This document shows positions 51,670 to 61,861 of a stretch of 64,000 nucleotides of DNA, piece by piece (within the stretch, counting starts at the first letter, position 1; the number at the start of each line of letters is the position of its first letter). Location of the stretch: contig NZ_UGQM01000001.1 of NCBI RefSeq assembly GCF_900454025.1, positions 2,604,001-2,668,000 of the forward strand. Reading direction: 5' to 3'. This DNA comes from Mycolicibacterium gilvum. GTDB lineage: Bacteria; Actinomycetota; Actinomycetes; Mycobacteriales; Mycobacteriaceae. A program made the position numbers and the translations under genes. The notes beneath the pieces were generated by a model. That model worked only from the letters and a program-made list of their open reading frames with translations, was not told the DNA's origin and made no database searches.

Positions 51670-52917
51670 GTGGCTGCCAAGCGGATCATCGTCGGCGTCG
51701 CCGGTGGCATCGCCGCCTACAAGGCGGCCACGGTCGTCCGCCAGCTCACCGAAGCCGGTCATTCCGTCCGGGTCGTCCCGACCGAATCCGCGCTGAAGTT
51801 CGTCGGAGCCGCGACGTTCGAGGCTCTGTCCGGTAATCCGGTCCACACGGGCGTCTTCGAAGACGTCCACGAGGTGCCGCACGTCCGGATCGGGCAGGCC
51901 GCCGATCTCGTCGTCGTCGCCCCGGCGACGGCTGACCTGCTGGCGCGCGCCGCGGTCGGCCGTGCCGACGACCTCCTGACCGCGACCCTGCTGACCGCCC
52001 GGTGCCCGGTGCTGTACGCGCCCGCGATGCACACCGAGATGTGGCAGCACCCCGCCACGGTCGACAACGTCGCGACGCTGCGCCGGCGCGGATGCGTCGT
52101 GATGGAACCCGCCTCCGGGCGTCTGACCGGCGCGGACACCGGCCCCGGCCGACTGCCCGAGGCCGAGGAGATCACCACCGTCGCGCAACTGCTGCTCGCC
52201 CGCGGCGACGCCTTGCCCCACGATCTCGCCGGAGTCCGGGCGCTGGTCACCGCGGGTGGCACCCGCGAACCCATCGACCCCGTCCGTTTCATCGGCAACC
52301 GCAGTTCGGGCAAGCAGGGCTATGCGGTGGCACGGGTCATGGCCCAGCGCGGCGCCGACGTCACGCTGATCGCCGGCAACACCGCGGGCCTCATCGATCC
52401 GGCCGGAGTGCACGTCGTGCACGTCGGGTCGGCGACCCAGCTGCGCGATGCGGTGTCCAAACACGCCCCCGACGCCAACGTGCTGGTGATGGCCGCGGCC
52501 GTCGCGGACTTCCGTCCCGCCCACCCCGCGACCAGCAAGATCAAGAAGGGCCCCGACGCGACGACGGACCCGGCCATCGAGTTGATCCGCAACGACGACG
52601 TCCTCGCCGGTGCGGTCCGCGCCCGCGACGACGGCCAGCTGCCCAACATGGCCGCGATCGTCGGATTCGCCGCCGAAACCGGCGACGCGAACGGGGATGT
52701 GCTGTTCCACGCCCGGGCCAAGCTGACGCGCAAAGGATGCGACCTGCTGGTCGTCAACGCCGTCGGGGAGAACCGCGCCTTCGAGGTCGACCACAACGAC
52801 GGCTGGCTGCTGTCGTCCGACGGATCGGAATCCGCGCTCGAACACGGGTCGAAGACGGTGATCGCCAGCCGTATTGTGGACGCGATCGCAGCCTTCCTGC
52901 ACTCCGGTGCGGGGTAA
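51670..52917 (+). CDS. coaBC: Bifunctional phosphopantothenoylcysteine decarboxylase / synthase
   Basis: Two steps of coenzyme A synthesis in one protein of 415 residues. The CoaC half (about 1-180) is a flavin-dependent decarboxylase with IIVGVAGGIAAYKAATVVRQL, the catalytic His in PHVRIGQAADLVVVAPATAD and PAMHTEMWQHPAT (substrate clamp). The CoaB half (about 190-415) has VTAGGTREPIDPVRFIGNRSSGKQGYAVA, AAAVADFRP, the KIKKGPD substrate loop and GFAAETGD. It follows rpoZ by 9 bp. Confidence 0.96.
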   Translation: MAAKRIIVGVAGGIAAYKAATVVRQLTEAGHSVRVVPTESALKFVGAATFEALSGNPVHTGVFEDVHEVPHVRIGQAADLVVVAPATADLLARAAVGRADDLLTATLLTARCPVLYAPAMHTEMWQHPATVDNVATLRRRGCVVMEPASGRLTGADTGPGRLPEAEEITTVAQLLLARGDALPHDLAGVRALVTAGGTREPIDPVRFIGNRSSGKQGYAVARVMAQRGADVTLIAGNTAGLIDPAGVHVVHVGSATQLRDAVSKHAPDANVLVMAAAVADFRPAHPATSKIKKGPDATTDPAIELIRNDDVLAGAVRARDDGQLPNMAAIVGFAAETGDANGDVLFHARAKLTRKGCDLLVVNAVGENRAFEVDHNDGWLLSSDGSESALEHGSKTVIASRIVDAIAAFLHSGAG

Positions 52918-53014
52918 GGCCACGAAAAAGCTGTCAGGATGCGCGTAAGGGTTGCGCGCGGCGGGGGGACAGGCTTGGGTGCGAGGGGCGCCCGGAGTCG
53001 CGCGGTCGCCTCGC

Positions 53015-53020
53015 TATAAG
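53015..53020 (+). promoter_or_regulatory. -10 box (TATAAG) upstream of metK
   Basis: TATAAG stands 48 nt before the metK GTG in a 150-bp spacer. No SAM riboswitch-like pattern was recognised in the short leader. Confidence 0.45.
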
Positions 53021-53067
53021 TTGACGTACTACCTATCTCAGGTGCGCTTGAGTGGAAGGAACCGGAC

Positions 53068-54276
53068 GTGAGTGAAGCTCGGCTGTTTACCAGTGAGTCG
53101 GTGACCGAAGGTCATCCCGACAAGATCTGCGACGCCATCAGCGACTCGGTGCTCGACGCGTTGCTCGCGGGCGACCCGAAGTCCCGTGTCGCCGTGGAGA
53201 CGCTGGTGACCACCGGACAGGTCCACGTGGTCGGTGAGGTCACCACGAACGCGAAGGAAGCCTTCGCCGACATCACCAACACCGTGCGCGAGCGCATCCT
53301 CGAGATCGGCTACGACCACTCCGACAAGGGCTTCGACGGCGAGACCTGCGGTGTCAACATCGGCATCGGACGGCAGTCGCCCGACATCGCCCAAGGCGTC
53401 GACACCGCGCACGAGACCCGCGTCGGCGGCGCGGCCGACCCGCTCGACTCGCAGGGCGCCGGCGACCAGGGCCTGATGTTCGGCTACGCGATCGCCGACA
53501 CCCCCGAGCTGATGCCGCTGCCGATCGCGCTGGCCCACCGCCTCTCGCGCAAGCTGACCGAGGTCCGCAAGAACGGCACGCTGGACTACCTGCGTCCCGA
53601 CGGCAAGACCCAGGTCACCGTGCAGTACGACGGCACCACCCCGGTCCGCCTGGACACCGTGGTGCTCTCCACCCAGCACGCTGACGGCATCGAGCTGGAC
53701 AGCCAGCTGGAGCCGGAGATCAAGCAGCACGTCATCGACGCGGTGCTCACCGAACTCGGCCACCAGACGCTGGACACCTCGAATCCGCGGATCCTGGTCA
53801 ACCCGACCGGCAAGTTCGTGCTCGGCGGCCCGATGGGTGACGCCGGTCTGACCGGCCGCAAGATCATCGTCGACACCTACGGCGGCTGGGCCCGCCACGG
53901 CGGCGGCGCCTTCTCGGGCAAGGATCCGTCGAAGGTGGACCGCTCCGCGGCGTACGCGATGCGCTGGGTGGCCAAGAATGTCGTCGCCGCCGGCCTCGCC
54001 GAGCGCGTCGAGGTCCAGGTCGCCTACGCGATCGGCAAGGCCGCACCCGTCGGGCTGTTCGTCGAGACGTTCGGCTCCGAGACCGTCGACCCGGTCAAGA
54101 TTGAGAAGGCCATCGGCGAGGTGTTCGACCTGCGTCCGGGTGCGATCGTCCGCGACCTCGACCTGCTGCGCCCGATCTACGCGCCCACCGCGGCGTACGG
54201 CCACTTCGGCCGCACCGACATCGAACTGCCGTGGGAGCAGCTCAACAAGGTCGACGACCTGAAGTCAGCCGTCTAG
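53068..54276 (+). CDS. metK: S-adenosylmethionine synthase
   Basis: Makes SAM from methionine and ATP. The 402 residues show [16 protein letters not shown] (about 6-21), [12 protein letters not shown] (signature 1), [21 protein letters not shown], and [19 protein letters not shown] (signature 2, about 276-294). It is complete. AAGGAA precedes the GTG. The TAG stop overlaps the TAG stop of the convergent monooxygenase in a shared CTAG (54273-54276). Confidence 0.98.
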   Translation: MSEARLFTSESVTEGHPDKICDAISDSVLDALLAGDPKSRVAVETLVTTGQVHVVGEVTTNAKEAFADITNTVRERILEIGYDHSDKGFDGETCGVNIGIGRQSPDIAQGVDTAHETRVGGAADPLDSQGAGDQGLMFGYAIADTPELMPLPIALAHRLSRKLTEVRKNGTLDYLRPDGKTQVTVQYDGTTPVRLDTVVLSTQHADGIELDSQLEPEIKQHVIDAVLTELGHQTLDTSNPRILVNPTGKFVLGGPMGDAGLTGRKIIVDTYGGWARHGGGAFSGKDPSKVDRSAAYAMRWVAKNVVAAGLAERVEVQVAYAIGKAAPVGLFVETFGSETVDPVKIEKAIGEVFDLRPGAIVRDLDLLRPIYAPTAAYGHFGRTDIELPWEQLNKVDDLKSAV

Positions 54277-55766
54277 GACACGGCGAACTCGTAGTCGTCG
54301 ATCGGGAAGCTGCGGCTGCGCCAGTGCGCCTCCAGCGTGCTGGCCGGCCGCAGCGGCACGTCCCCGTGCTGATCGAAGTAGTAGCTGTTCGACAGGCGGC
54401 AGCTGTCCTGCCAGAAGATCTGGCGGTGCCGTTTGCGCATCATCTCGGCGAAGTACCGGTCGTTGGCCTCGCGGCGCACCTCCACCCGTGACGCGCCGCG
54501 CCGACCGGCCTCGGCCAGGCAGCGCACGATGTGGCGGGTCTGTGCCTCGATCAGCGCGAAGTACGAGGAGCCGACGTAGCCGTACGGCCCGAACACCGTG
54601 AAGAAGTTCGGGAAGCCCGGCACGCTCACCCCCTCGTAGGCCTGCAGCCGGTTCTCCTCCCAGAATCGGGACAGGGAACGCCCGCCCGAACCGGTCACCC
54701 GGTAGGTCGGGACGTTCTCGGTGTCGAGCACCTTGAACCCCGTCGCGAGGATCAGCACGTCGGCGTCGCGCAGCTGCCCGTCCGTGGTCGCCACGCCGGC
54801 ACCGGTGATCTTGTCGATGGGTTCGGTCACCAGCTCGACGTTGTCGCGGTTGAACGTCGCCAGGTAGGTGTTGTGGAACCCCGGGCGTTTGCAGCCGACG
54901 GCGTAGCGCGGCGTCAGCTTCTCGCGCACCACCGGATCCTTCACCTGGCGACGCAGGTAGGCCAGGCCCATTCTGCTCATCCGCTTCGCCATCGGGTTCA
55001 CGGTGAAGTACTGCGCCGCCAGCGGGAACGTCAGCTCCACGTAGGCCTGGCTGAGGAAGCGCTGCAGCGTCTGGCCGAACGGCAGCCGCATCATCGCCCT
55101 CGCCGTCCTCGACAGCGGGACGTCGAACTTCGGGAAACACCAGATCGGGGTGCGCTGAAAGACCGTGAGCCGCGCCACGATCGGCGCGATCTCGGGGATG
55201 ACCTGAACGGCCGACGCCCCGGTGCCGATGATCGCGACGCGCTTGCCCGTGAGGTCGACGTCGTGGTCCCAGCGTGCGGTGTGGATCGTCGTGCCCGCGA
55301 AGGAGTCGACGCCCGGGATGTCGGGCAGGTTCGGCACCGTCAGGGCGCCGCCGGCGTTGATCACGAACCTGGCCGTCACCGTGCTCTGCACGCCGCCCGA
55401 CTCGACGGCCAGCCGCCAGAGACCCGCGGAATCGTCGAACTCGGCGCTGCGCACGGTCGTCGCGAACCGGGTCCTCGACCGCAGCCCGTACTTGTCGAAA
55501 CAGTGGTCGGCATAGGACTTGAGCTCCCTCCCCGGCGCATAGGTCCGGGACCACTCGGTGCTCTGCTCGAACGAGAACTGGTAGGAGAACGACGGAATGT
55601 CCACTGCGACACCGGGATAGGTGTTCCAGTACCACGTGCCGCCGGGCTCGTCGCCGGCCTCGACGATGAGGAAGTCCGGCATGCCGGCGCGATCGAGCTG
55701 GATGGCCGCCCCGATCCCGGAGAATCCTGCGCCGACGATGACGGTGTGGAAGTCGGGCTTGGTCAT
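54273..55766 (-). CDS. Flavin-containing monooxygenase, Baeyer-Villiger type (Rv1393c-like)
   Basis: FAD/NADPH enzyme of 497 residues. The FAD loop [13 protein letters not shown] is at about 11-23. The Baeyer-Villiger fingerprint reads [12 protein letters not shown] (about 154-165), which fits FxGxxxHxxxW. The NADPH loop [13 protein letters not shown] is at about 179-191. [11 protein letters not shown] (about 345-355) is the late FAD-site motif. The substrate is unknown; family members oxidise ketones or sulfur compounds such as ethionamide. AAGGAG lies close before the ATG. It probably forms a pair with the esterase gene 18 bp upstream on the same strand, which would suit cleavage of the ester product. 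Confidence 0.92.
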   Translation of the reverse strand: MTKPDFHTVIVGAGFSGIGAAIQLDRAGMPDFLIVEAGDEPGGTWYWNTYPGVAVDIPSFSYQFSFEQSTEWSRTYAPGRELKSYADHCFDKYGLRSRTRFATTVRSAEFDDSAGLWRLAVESGGVQSTVTARFVINAGGALTVPNLPDIPGVDSFAGTTIHTARWDHDVDLTGKRVAIIGTGASAVQVIPEIAPIVARLTVFQRTPIWCFPKFDVPLSRTARAMMRLPFGQTLQRFLSQAYVELTFPLAAQYFTVNPMAKRMSRMGLAYLRRQVKDPVVREKLTPRYAVGCKRPGFHNTYLATFNRDNVELVTEPIDKITGAGVATTDGQLRDADVLILATGFKVLDTENVPTYRVTGSGGRSLSRFWEENRLQAYEGVSVPGFPNFFTVFGPYGYVGSSYFALIEAQTRHIVRCLAEAGRRGASRVEVRREANDRYFAEMMRKRHRQIFWQDSCRLSNSYYFDQHGDVPLRPASTLEAHWRSRSFPIDDYEFAVS

Positions 55767-55784
55767 GGCGCTCCTTCGGTCAAC

Positions 55785-56711
55785 TCACGCTAGCGCGGCA
55801 CGCAAGGCCTCCAGGCCACGTTCGGTGGCCTCGGTCGCGGCCGGAACGATGCCGGCGTAGCCGAGGTAGCCGTGCACCAGCGACTCGGCGTGGTGCAGTT
55901 CGACCGGCACCCCGGCCGCGGTGAGCAGCTCCGCGTACCTGACCCCGTCGTCGCGCAGCGGGTCGTGGCCCGCCACCGCGATGTACGCCGGCGGCAGACC
56001 CGTCAGATCACCGCGGGCCGGCACCAGGGTGACGGGGGGCCCCGACGGTCCGGACAGATCGAGGTCACCGACGTACCAGCGGCTGAAACCCTTGCAGGAG
56101 GCCAGGTCGAGGATCGGCGCGTCCGCGTTCTCCCGGAACGACGGCAGTGAGGTGTCGAACGTCGTCGACGGGTACCAGAGCAGCTGGAAGCGCAAGGCGA
56201 TGCCGGCGTCGCGGGCCGACTGGGCCGTCACCGCGGCGAGGTTGCCGCCGGCGGAATCCCCGGCCACCGCGACCCTGTCCGCGTCGGCGCCGATCTGGTC
56301 GGCGTTGTCGGCCACCCAGCGCGTCGCGGCCCACACGTCCTCGACGGCCGCCGGATAGGGATGTTCGGGGGCGAGGCGGTAGTCGACGGACACGACGACC
56401 GCCCCGGCGCCGGCGGCGTGCATCCGTGCCTGCCCGTCGTAGGTGTCGAGATCGCCGACCGTCCAGCCGCCGCCGTGGAGGAAGACGACGACCGGGAGCA
56501 CCGACTGCTCGGTCGGAGGGCGGTAGATGCGCAGCGCGATCGGGCCCGCCGGACCGTCGATGGCACGGTCCTGCGTTTCGACGTCCGGGTGGACCGGGCT
56601 GCGCGGCAGATCCCGGAAGCGTCGGCGCGCCGCTTCCGGTCCGCCGTCGGTCGTCAGCTGGAACGGGACGGCGTCGAGAACCGTCTGCAGAACCGGATCG
56701 AGGGCAGCCAT
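55785..56711 (-). CDS. Alpha/beta hydrolase, hormone-sensitive-lipase family (NlhH/LipI-like)
   Basis: Carboxylesterase of 308 residues. The oxyanion-hole motif HGGGW is near 80-84. The nucleophile Ser is in GDSAGGNLAA (about 152-161), the acid Asp in VAGHDPLRDDG (near 250) and the His in HGYLGYAG (near 282). It resembles M. tuberculosis NlhH and LipI, which occupy the matching place before Rv1401 and priA. ATG 56711 is set by a TACGGT box 6 nt upstream; GTG 56717 and the longer frame to 56762 would overlap the divergent promoter and gene. It is transcribed toward the monooxygenase gene. Confidence 0.92.
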   Translation of the reverse strand: MAALDPVLQTVLDAVPFQLTTDGGPEAARRRFRDLPRSPVHPDVETQDRAIDGPAGPIALRIYRPPTEQSVLPVVVFLHGGGWTVGDLDTYDGQARMHAAGAGAVVVSVDYRLAPEHPYPAAVEDVWAATRWVADNADQIGADADRVAVAGDSAGGNLAAVTAQSARDAGIALRFQLLWYPSTTFDTSLPSFRENADAPILDLASCKGFSRWYVGDLDLSGPSGPPVTLVPARGDLTGLPPAYIAVAGHDPLRDDGVRYAELLTAAGVPVELHHAESLVHGYLGYAGIVPAATEATERGLEALRAALA

Positions 56712-56717
56712 GCCCAC

Positions 56718-56723
56718 ACCGTA
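56718..56723 (-). promoter_or_regulatory. -10 box (TACGGT, minus strand) for a leaderless start at 56711
   Basis: TANNNT match 6 nt before the ATG of the esterase gene. Confidence 0.5.
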
Positions 56724-56748
56724 CGCACCCCGCCACGAGCCGAGGCGA

Positions 56749-56754
56749 TAGCTT
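56749..56754 (+). promoter_or_regulatory. -10 box (TAGCTT) for a leaderless start at 56761
   Basis: TANNNT match 6 nt before ATG 56761, 25 bp from the opposing box of the esterase gene; no Shine-Dalgarno. Confidence 0.55.
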
Positions 56755-56760
56755 CTGTGC

Positions 56761-57459
56761 ATGACTCGGACGCTGTGGATCTCGGCCGCGGTCGTGGCGG
56801 CGGCCTACGGGGTGTTCCTGATCGTCGCCGCGACCCAGGTGCACGCCGGTGCGGAGCTGACCGGGCGGTTCGTCCTGCAACCGGCGGTCAAGGCCCTGGC
56901 CGCGGTGCTGCTCGCCGGGGCGGCGCTGACCCACGGTGTGGTGCGGGAACGGGTCTGGCTCGTCGGGGCGCTGCTGTTCTCGGCGGCCGGGGACTACCTG
57001 CTGGCGATGCCGTGGTGGGAACCGTCGTTCGTGCTCGGACTCGCGGCGTTCCTGGTCGCCCACCTGTGTTTCCTGGCCGCGCTGCTCCCGCTGGCCCGGC
57101 GCACCCCCGTGCGGGTCGCCGCGGTCATCGTCACCGTCCTCGCGTGTGCGGCACTGCTGGTGTGGTTCTGGCCGCGGCTGCTCGAGCAGGGGATGGCGGT
57201 GCCCGTCACCGCGTACATCGGCGTGCTCGGCGCGATGGTGTGTGTCGCGTTGCTCGCCGATCTGCCCACGCCGTGGACGGCGCTGGGCGCGGTGTGCTTC
57301 GCGGTGTCGGACGCGATGATCGGCATCAACGTCTTCGTGCTCGGGTCCGAGGCGTTGGCGGTGCCGATCTGGTGGGTGTACGCCACATCGCTGCTGCTGA
57401 TCACGGCGGGACTGCTGTTCGGCAGAAGGTCGGAGCCCTCTGCTACACCTGCGCTGTGA
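56761..57459 (+). CDS. YhhN/TMEM86 family membrane protein (Rv1401-like)
   Basis: Protein of 232 residues with about eight hydrophobic helices. YhhN-family features are [19 protein letters not shown] (about 62-80) with the conserved GD, the helix [20 protein letters not shown], and [17 protein letters not shown] (about 178-194) with the conserved SD. The animal relative TMEM86B is a lysoplasmalogenase; whether bacterial members hydrolyse ether lipids is not settled. It overlaps priA by 4 bp and shares its place with Rv1401 in M. tuberculosis. Confidence 0.82.
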   Translation: MTRTLWISAAVVAAAYGVFLIVAATQVHAGAELTGRFVLQPAVKALAAVLLAGAALTHGVVRERVWLVGALLFSAAGDYLLAMPWWEPSFVLGLAAFLVAHLCFLAALLPLARRTPVRVAAVIVTVLACAALLVWFWPRLLEQGMAVPVTAYIGVLGAMVCVALLADLPTPWTALGAVCFAVSDAMIGINVFVLGSEALAVPIWWVYATSLLLITAGLLFGRRSEPSATPAL

Positions 57460-59465
57460 CCGGGACGACCACCGCGCGCCACGCCGCCGAACACGAGCCG
57501 ATCGCCCGTGTGCTGCCGATGCTGACGGTGCCCCATCTCGACCGCGAGTTCGACTACCTGGTGCCCGCCGAGCAGTCCGACGACGCCCAGCCCGGCGTGC
57601 GGGCCAAGGTCCGCTTCCACGGCAGGCTCGTGGACGCCTTCGTCCTCGAAAGACGTTCCGACACAGATCATGTGGGCAAACTCGGGTGGCTCGACAAGAT
57701 CGTCTCACCCGAGTGTGTGCTGACCCACGACGTACGGCGGCTCGTCGACGCCGTGGCCGCCCGATACGCCGGTACCCGCGCCGACGTGCTGCGGCTCGCC
57801 GTTCCACCCCGGCACGCGACCGTGGAGAAGAAGCCCCCGGTTCCGGTGGAACCGTTCACTGTCGCGCCGGTCGACACCGCCGCGTGGGCGGCCTACAGCG
57901 GCGGGGCGCAGTTCGTCTCGGCGCTGCAGGATGCCCGGGCCGCGCGTGCGGTGTGGCAGGCGCTGCCCGGCGAAACGTGGCCGCACCGGCTGGCCGAGGC
58001 GGCCGCGGTGACCGTGGGCGCCGGGCGGGGGGTGCTCGCGGTGGTTCCCGACCAGCGCGATGTCGACCTGTTGCACGCCGCCGCGATCGAGCGGGTCGAC
58101 GCCGGTCGGGTCGTCGCGCTGTCGGCGGGCCTCGGCCCGGCTGAGCGGTACCGGCGGTGGCTCTCGGTTCTGCGCGGGCAGGCCCGGGTCGTCATCGGCA
58201 CGCGCAGCGCGGTTTTCGCACCCGTCGCCGATCTGGGTCTGGTGTTGATGTGGGACGACGGAGACGACTCGCTCGCCGAGCCGCGGGCGCCCTACCCGCA
58301 CGCCCGCGAGGTCGCGATGCTGCGGGCCCATCAGCTGCGGTGCGCGGCGATGGTCGGCGGCTACGCCCGCACGGCCGAAGCGCAGGCGCTGGTCCGCAGC
58401 GGGTGGGCGCACGACCTGACGGCGACCCGGCAGACCGTCCGCGCCCACGCGCCGCGCGTGATCGCGCTGGAGGACAGCGCCTATGCCCACGAGCGCGATG
58501 CCGCCGCCCGCACCGCGAGGTTGCCGACCGTCGCCCTCGACGCCGCCCGCTCCGCGCTGGCCGCGAACATGCCCGTCCTCGTCCAGGTGCCGCGGCGCGG
58601 ATACGTGCCGGCGCTGTCGTGCGCGAAATGCCGCGCCGTCGCCCGCTGCCGACACTGCACGGGTCCGCTGTCGCTGCCGGCCCGCGACGCTCCGGGCGTG
58701 GTGTGCCGCTGGTGTGGACGCGAAGAGCTGTCGATGCGCTGCGCGCGGTGCGGATCCGACGCGATCCGCGCGGTCGTCGTCGGCGCCCGCCGTACCGCCG
58801 AGGAACTCGGCCGCGCCTTCCCCGGCGCCCAGGTGATCACCTCCGGCGGTGACGACGTCGTCGCCTCGGTGCCGCAGCGCGCCGCCGTCGTCGTCGCGAC
58901 CCCGGGCGTCGAGCCGGTCGCCGACGGCGGCTACGGCGCCGCGCTGCTGCTCGACAGTTGGGCACTGCTGGGCCGCCAGGATCTGCGCGCCGCCGAGGAC
59001 ACCCTGCGACGCTGGATGGCGGCGTCGGCGATGGTCCGCAGCCGTGCCGACGGGGGTGTGGTCGCGGTGGTGGCCGAATCCGCGATCCCGACGGTGCAGG
59101 CGCTGATCCGCTGGGACCCGGTCGGTCACGCGGAGGCCGAACTCGACGGTCGCACCGAGGTCGGGTTGCCGCCGGCGACGCACATGGCCGCCCTCGACGG
59201 TGTCCCGGCTGCGGTCGACGCGCTGCTGCACGCGGCCGCACTGCCCGACGGCGCGGAGGTGCTCGGGCCGGTCGACCTACCCGTCGGCGCGCGCCGCCCG
59301 GCCGGCATCGCCGTGGATGTGACGGTGAGCCGGATGCTGGTACGGGTGCCGCGTGACGGCGGCCTGGAGCTGGCCGCGGCGCTGCGACGCGCGACGGTGG
59401 TGCAGAGTGCACGCCACGATCACGAGCCAGTCCGCGTCCAGATCGACCCGTTGCACATAGGGTGA
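57456..59465 (+). CDS. priA: Primosomal protein N', helicase-defective actinobacterial form
   Basis: PriA homologue of 669 residues that should mark arrested forks for replisome reloading. The N-terminal 3'-DNA-binding domain begins [19 protein letters not shown]. The zinc-binding region has eight Cys in four CxxC-like pairs, CAKC, CRHC, CRWC and CARC (about 389-430). Walker A is absent: the place of GxTGSGKT reads [14 protein letters not shown], and the DEAH box is replaced by [17 protein letters not shown] is kept. This agrees with mycobacterial PriA, annotated as lacking helicase activity. GTG 57456 overlaps the YhhN stop (GTGA); the open frame further up has no homology. Confidence 0.92.
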   Translation: MTGTTTARHAAEHEPIARVLPMLTVPHLDREFDYLVPAEQSDDAQPGVRAKVRFHGRLVDAFVLERRSDTDHVGKLGWLDKIVSPECVLTHDVRRLVDAVAARYAGTRADVLRLAVPPRHATVEKKPPVPVEPFTVAPVDTAAWAAYSGGAQFVSALQDARAARAVWQALPGETWPHRLAEAAAVTVGAGRGVLAVVPDQRDVDLLHAAAIERVDAGRVVALSAGLGPAERYRRWLSVLRGQARVVIGTRSAVFAPVADLGLVLMWDDGDDSLAEPRAPYPHAREVAMLRAHQLRCAAMVGGYARTAEAQALVRSGWAHDLTATRQTVRAHAPRVIALEDSAYAHERDAAARTARLPTVALDAARSALAANMPVLVQVPRRGYVPALSCAKCRAVARCRHCTGPLSLPARDAPGVVCRWCGREELSMRCARCGSDAIRAVVVGARRTAEELGRAFPGAQVITSGGDDVVASVPQRAAVVVATPGVEPVADGGYGAALLLDSWALLGRQDLRAAEDTLRRWMAASAMVRSRADGGVVAVVAESAIPTVQALIRWDPVGHAEAELDGRTEVGLPPATHMAALDGVPAAVDALLHAAALPDGAEVLGPVDLPVGARRPAGIAVDVTVSRMLVRVPRDGGLELAAALRRATVVQSARHDHEPVRVQIDPLHIG

Positions 59466-61300
59466 TGCCCATGACGGCGGGGCGGGTGCTCAAGGCGCTG
59501 ATTCCGTTGATCTTGATCGCGTTCGGGGTGCTGTGGCCGGTGGTCTTCGACGGCGGGTCCGGCGACCCCACCGACATCGACGACCCGGTCGTGATCAGCC
59601 ACTACGACGTGAACATGGCCATCGCCGCCGACGGCACGATGACCGCGGTCGAGACCATCACGACGGAGTTCTACAGCACCGACCGCCACGGCATCTTCCG
59701 GTACTGGGACGTGGCCAACCAGAACGACCCCCACCTGCGCCAGAAGCCCGAGATCCAGTCGATCCTGCTCGACGGCCGACCGGTCACCTACCAGATGCTC
59801 TGGGAGGACGCCGGTCGCTTCCGGGTGGCCAAAATCGGCGACGCCGATCGCTATCTCAGCGACGGCACCCACGTCTTCGAGATCCGCTACACCATCCCCA
59901 GTGTCCTCGACCCCGGCGATGTCGGCGCCGACCGTCAGTTCGCCGAGACGGTCGGCGGGGGAACACCATCTGAAAGCGTCTTCTTCTGGAACGTGATCGC
60001 CCCCGCCTGGAACAACCGCATCGAACGCGCCGACGTCACGCTGACCCTGCCGGGCGGGGCCGGCGCCGCACAGTGCTCGGTCGGATTCGGTGTCGGACGC
60101 GCATGCGACGGCCTGACCGTCGACGGCAACCGCGTCCGGTTCAGCGCACAGGACCTGCCGCCGCGCACCCCGGTGACGGTGCGCGCCGGCGTGGACGTGC
60201 CCACCCCGCCGCGCGCCACCCTGCCCTGGCCCTACACCTGGGACCGTGTGCTCGGACAGTCCGTCAGCGGTGCGGTGGGGGTCGGCGCGCTGGCGGTACT
60301 GCTCGGTGCCATCGCGCTGCTGTGGTTCCGCAGCGTGCTGGAGAAGCCGCCGGGCTTCCCGCTGCAGTACGCACCTCCGCCGGGGCTGGGCCCGGTGCAG
60401 GCCGAATACATCCGCACGGAGTCGGTGTCCAAGCACGGGCTCACCGCCACCCTGTTCTATCTCGCCGAGCAGGACCTGATCCGTCTGCGGCAGGTCAACG
60501 ACACCCACTGGAAGATCACCAGCACCGCCGAGCCCGGGCGATGGGGTGACATCGATCCGGTCAGCGTGGCGGTGGCGTCGCGGTTGAAGATCATCAACAG
60601 AGGGTCGGAGTTCGAGGCGAAGAAGACTGCCAAATCGGGCGAGAAGCTCAACAAGGCCAAGACGGACATGGCCAAGGCGGTCGAGTCGTGGGCCCTCGAC
60701 ACCGGGCTGATGGTGCCGCGCAAGAAGGAGCTGTGGTTGCGTGCGGCCAACGCCGTCGCATTCATCCTGATGGTCTGCGCGTTCTTCCGCTGGGGATTCC
60801 CGGCCACCATGTGGGCGGTGCCGTTCGCGGTGTTCTTCCTGCTCTCGGCGGGGTCCTGGCGCGACGGAGTGGGCACCCGGCGCACCGCGGCGGGCCGCGA
60901 CCTCTGGTCGCGGGTCGGTGGCTTCCACCGCTTGTTGTCCACCGATTCGGCGGAGAGCCGGTTCGACTTCTCGGCGCGCAAAGACCTCTACATCGCCTAC
61001 GTGCCGTTCGCCGTCGCCGCGGGCGTCGCGGCGGTATGGGCGCAGAAGTATCAGGATTACACCGGTTCGGTTGCGCCCCAACCGGAGTGGTATGGATCAT
61101 CGCACTCGTCGAGCTCCGGAACCGCCTTCTCGGGTGGGGCCGGAGGCGGTGATTTCGACAGCTTCGAATCGGCGCTGTCGTCCTCGATCGGCGCCTACAC
61201 CGCGTCGCAGGCGTCGTCCTCGTCCTCGGGCGGCGGAAGCAGCTTCAGCAGTGGCGGGGGAGGCGGCGGGGGCGGCGGAGGAGGAGGTGGATCGTGGTGA
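59465..61300 (+). CDS. DUF2207 membrane protein with Gly/Ser-rich C-terminus
   Basis: Protein of 611 residues. One N-terminal signal-anchor helix (about 8-25) leads to the extracytoplasmic DUF2207 domain (about 40-240, ISHYDVNMAIAADGTMTAVETITTEF...HGIFRYWDV). Next come a helix near 265-287, a cytoplasmic segment (about 290-430), two helices near 430-465, and one near 510-525. The last 75 residues are almost only Ser and Gly, ending in a run of 13 Gly and then SW. This tail is typical of DUF2207 and YgcG-type proteins. It overlaps priA by 1 bp and lemA by several bp. The function is unknown. Confidence 0.85.
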   Translation: MPMTAGRVLKALIPLILIAFGVLWPVVFDGGSGDPTDIDDPVVISHYDVNMAIAADGTMTAVETITTEFYSTDRHGIFRYWDVANQNDPHLRQKPEIQSILLDGRPVTYQMLWEDAGRFRVAKIGDADRYLSDGTHVFEIRYTIPSVLDPGDVGADRQFAETVGGGTPSESVFFWNVIAPAWNNRIERADVTLTLPGGAGAAQCSVGFGVGRACDGLTVDGNRVRFSAQDLPPRTPVTVRAGVDVPTPPRATLPWPYTWDRVLGQSVSGAVGVGALAVLLGAIALLWFRSVLEKPPGFPLQYAPPPGLGPVQAEYIRTESVSKHGLTATLFYLAEQDLIRLRQVNDTHWKITSTAEPGRWGDIDPVSVAVASRLKIINRGSEFEAKKTAKSGEKLNKAKTDMAKAVESWALDTGLMVPRKKELWLRAANAVAFILMVCAFFRWGFPATMWAVPFAVFFLLSAGSWRDGVGTRRTAAGRDLWSRVGGFHRLLSTDSAESRFDFSARKDLYIAYVPFAVAAGVAAVWAQKYQDYTGSVAPQPEWYGSSHSSSSGTAFSGGAGGGDFDSFESALSSSIGAYTASQASSSSSGGGSSFSSGGGGGGGGGGGGGSW

Positions 61301-61833
61301 GTTTCCTGCTCGCCGTCATCCTGGTGGTGGCCGTGCTGGTCCTCATCGGTTTCGTGATGGGCTACAACAGGATCCGGTCGGCCGATGTGCGGGTCGCCGA
61401 GGCGCTGTCGGGCATCGACGTCGAGCTCACGCGACGCGCGTCGCTGATCCCGAGCCTCGTGCACACCGTGCAGACCTTCGCCGCGCACGAGAAGGCCGTC
61501 CTCGACCACGTGACCGATGCCCGGGCGGCACTGACCTCGGCGACGGGGGGCAATTCGGTCGCCGAACGCAGCGCGGCCGAGCAGCGCCTCGATTCGGCGC
61601 TGGAGCCGCTGTGGGCGCTGGGTCAGTCCTATCCGCAGCTGAACTCGTCGACCAACTTCCTCGACCTGCAACGCAATCTGGCCGACACGGAGGACAAGCT
61701 CGCGTTCGCGCGGCAGTACTACAACGACGCGGCGGCCACCCTCAACCGGCAACTGTCCACGATTCCGTGGATGTTCGTCGCGCCGCTGACCGGTGTGACC
61801 GAGAAGGAGTACTACCAGACGCCCCGGGCTTGA
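61294..61833 (+). CDS. LemA family protein
   Basis: Protein of 179 residues. An N-terminal helix (about 3-22, SFLLAVILVVAVLVLIGFVMGY) anchors a four-helix domain with the LemA hallmarks NRIRSADVRVAEALSGIDVELTRRASLIPSLVHTVQ and YPQLNSSTNFLDLQRNLADTEDKLAFARQYYNDAAATLN. The C-terminus should face the outside. GTG 61294 or GTG 61297 may be the start; the second lies in the upstream stop (GTGA). LemA and DUF2207 genes are often adjacent, suggesting a membrane complex of unknown purpose. Confidence 0.92.
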   Translation: MVSFLLAVILVVAVLVLIGFVMGYNRIRSADVRVAEALSGIDVELTRRASLIPSLVHTVQTFAAHEKAVLDHVTDARAALTSATGGNSVAERSAAEQRLDSALEPLWALGQSYPQLNSSTNFLDLQRNLADTEDKLAFARQYYNDAAATLNRQLSTIPWMFVAPLTGVTEKEYYQTPRA

Positions 61834-61849
61834 TCGTCCGGCTCCTCCC

Positions 61850-61855
61850 TAGACT
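61850..61855 (+). promoter_or_regulatory. -10 box (TAGACT) for a probable leaderless start at 61862
   Basis: TANNNT match 6 nt before the fmt GTG; no Shine-Dalgarno. Confidence 0.55.
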
Positions 61856-61861
61856 GTCTCG

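Noticed and set aside
52918..53067. SAM riboswitch before metK
   Set aside because: The leader after the TATAAG box is about 40 nt and shows no recognisable riboswitch core.
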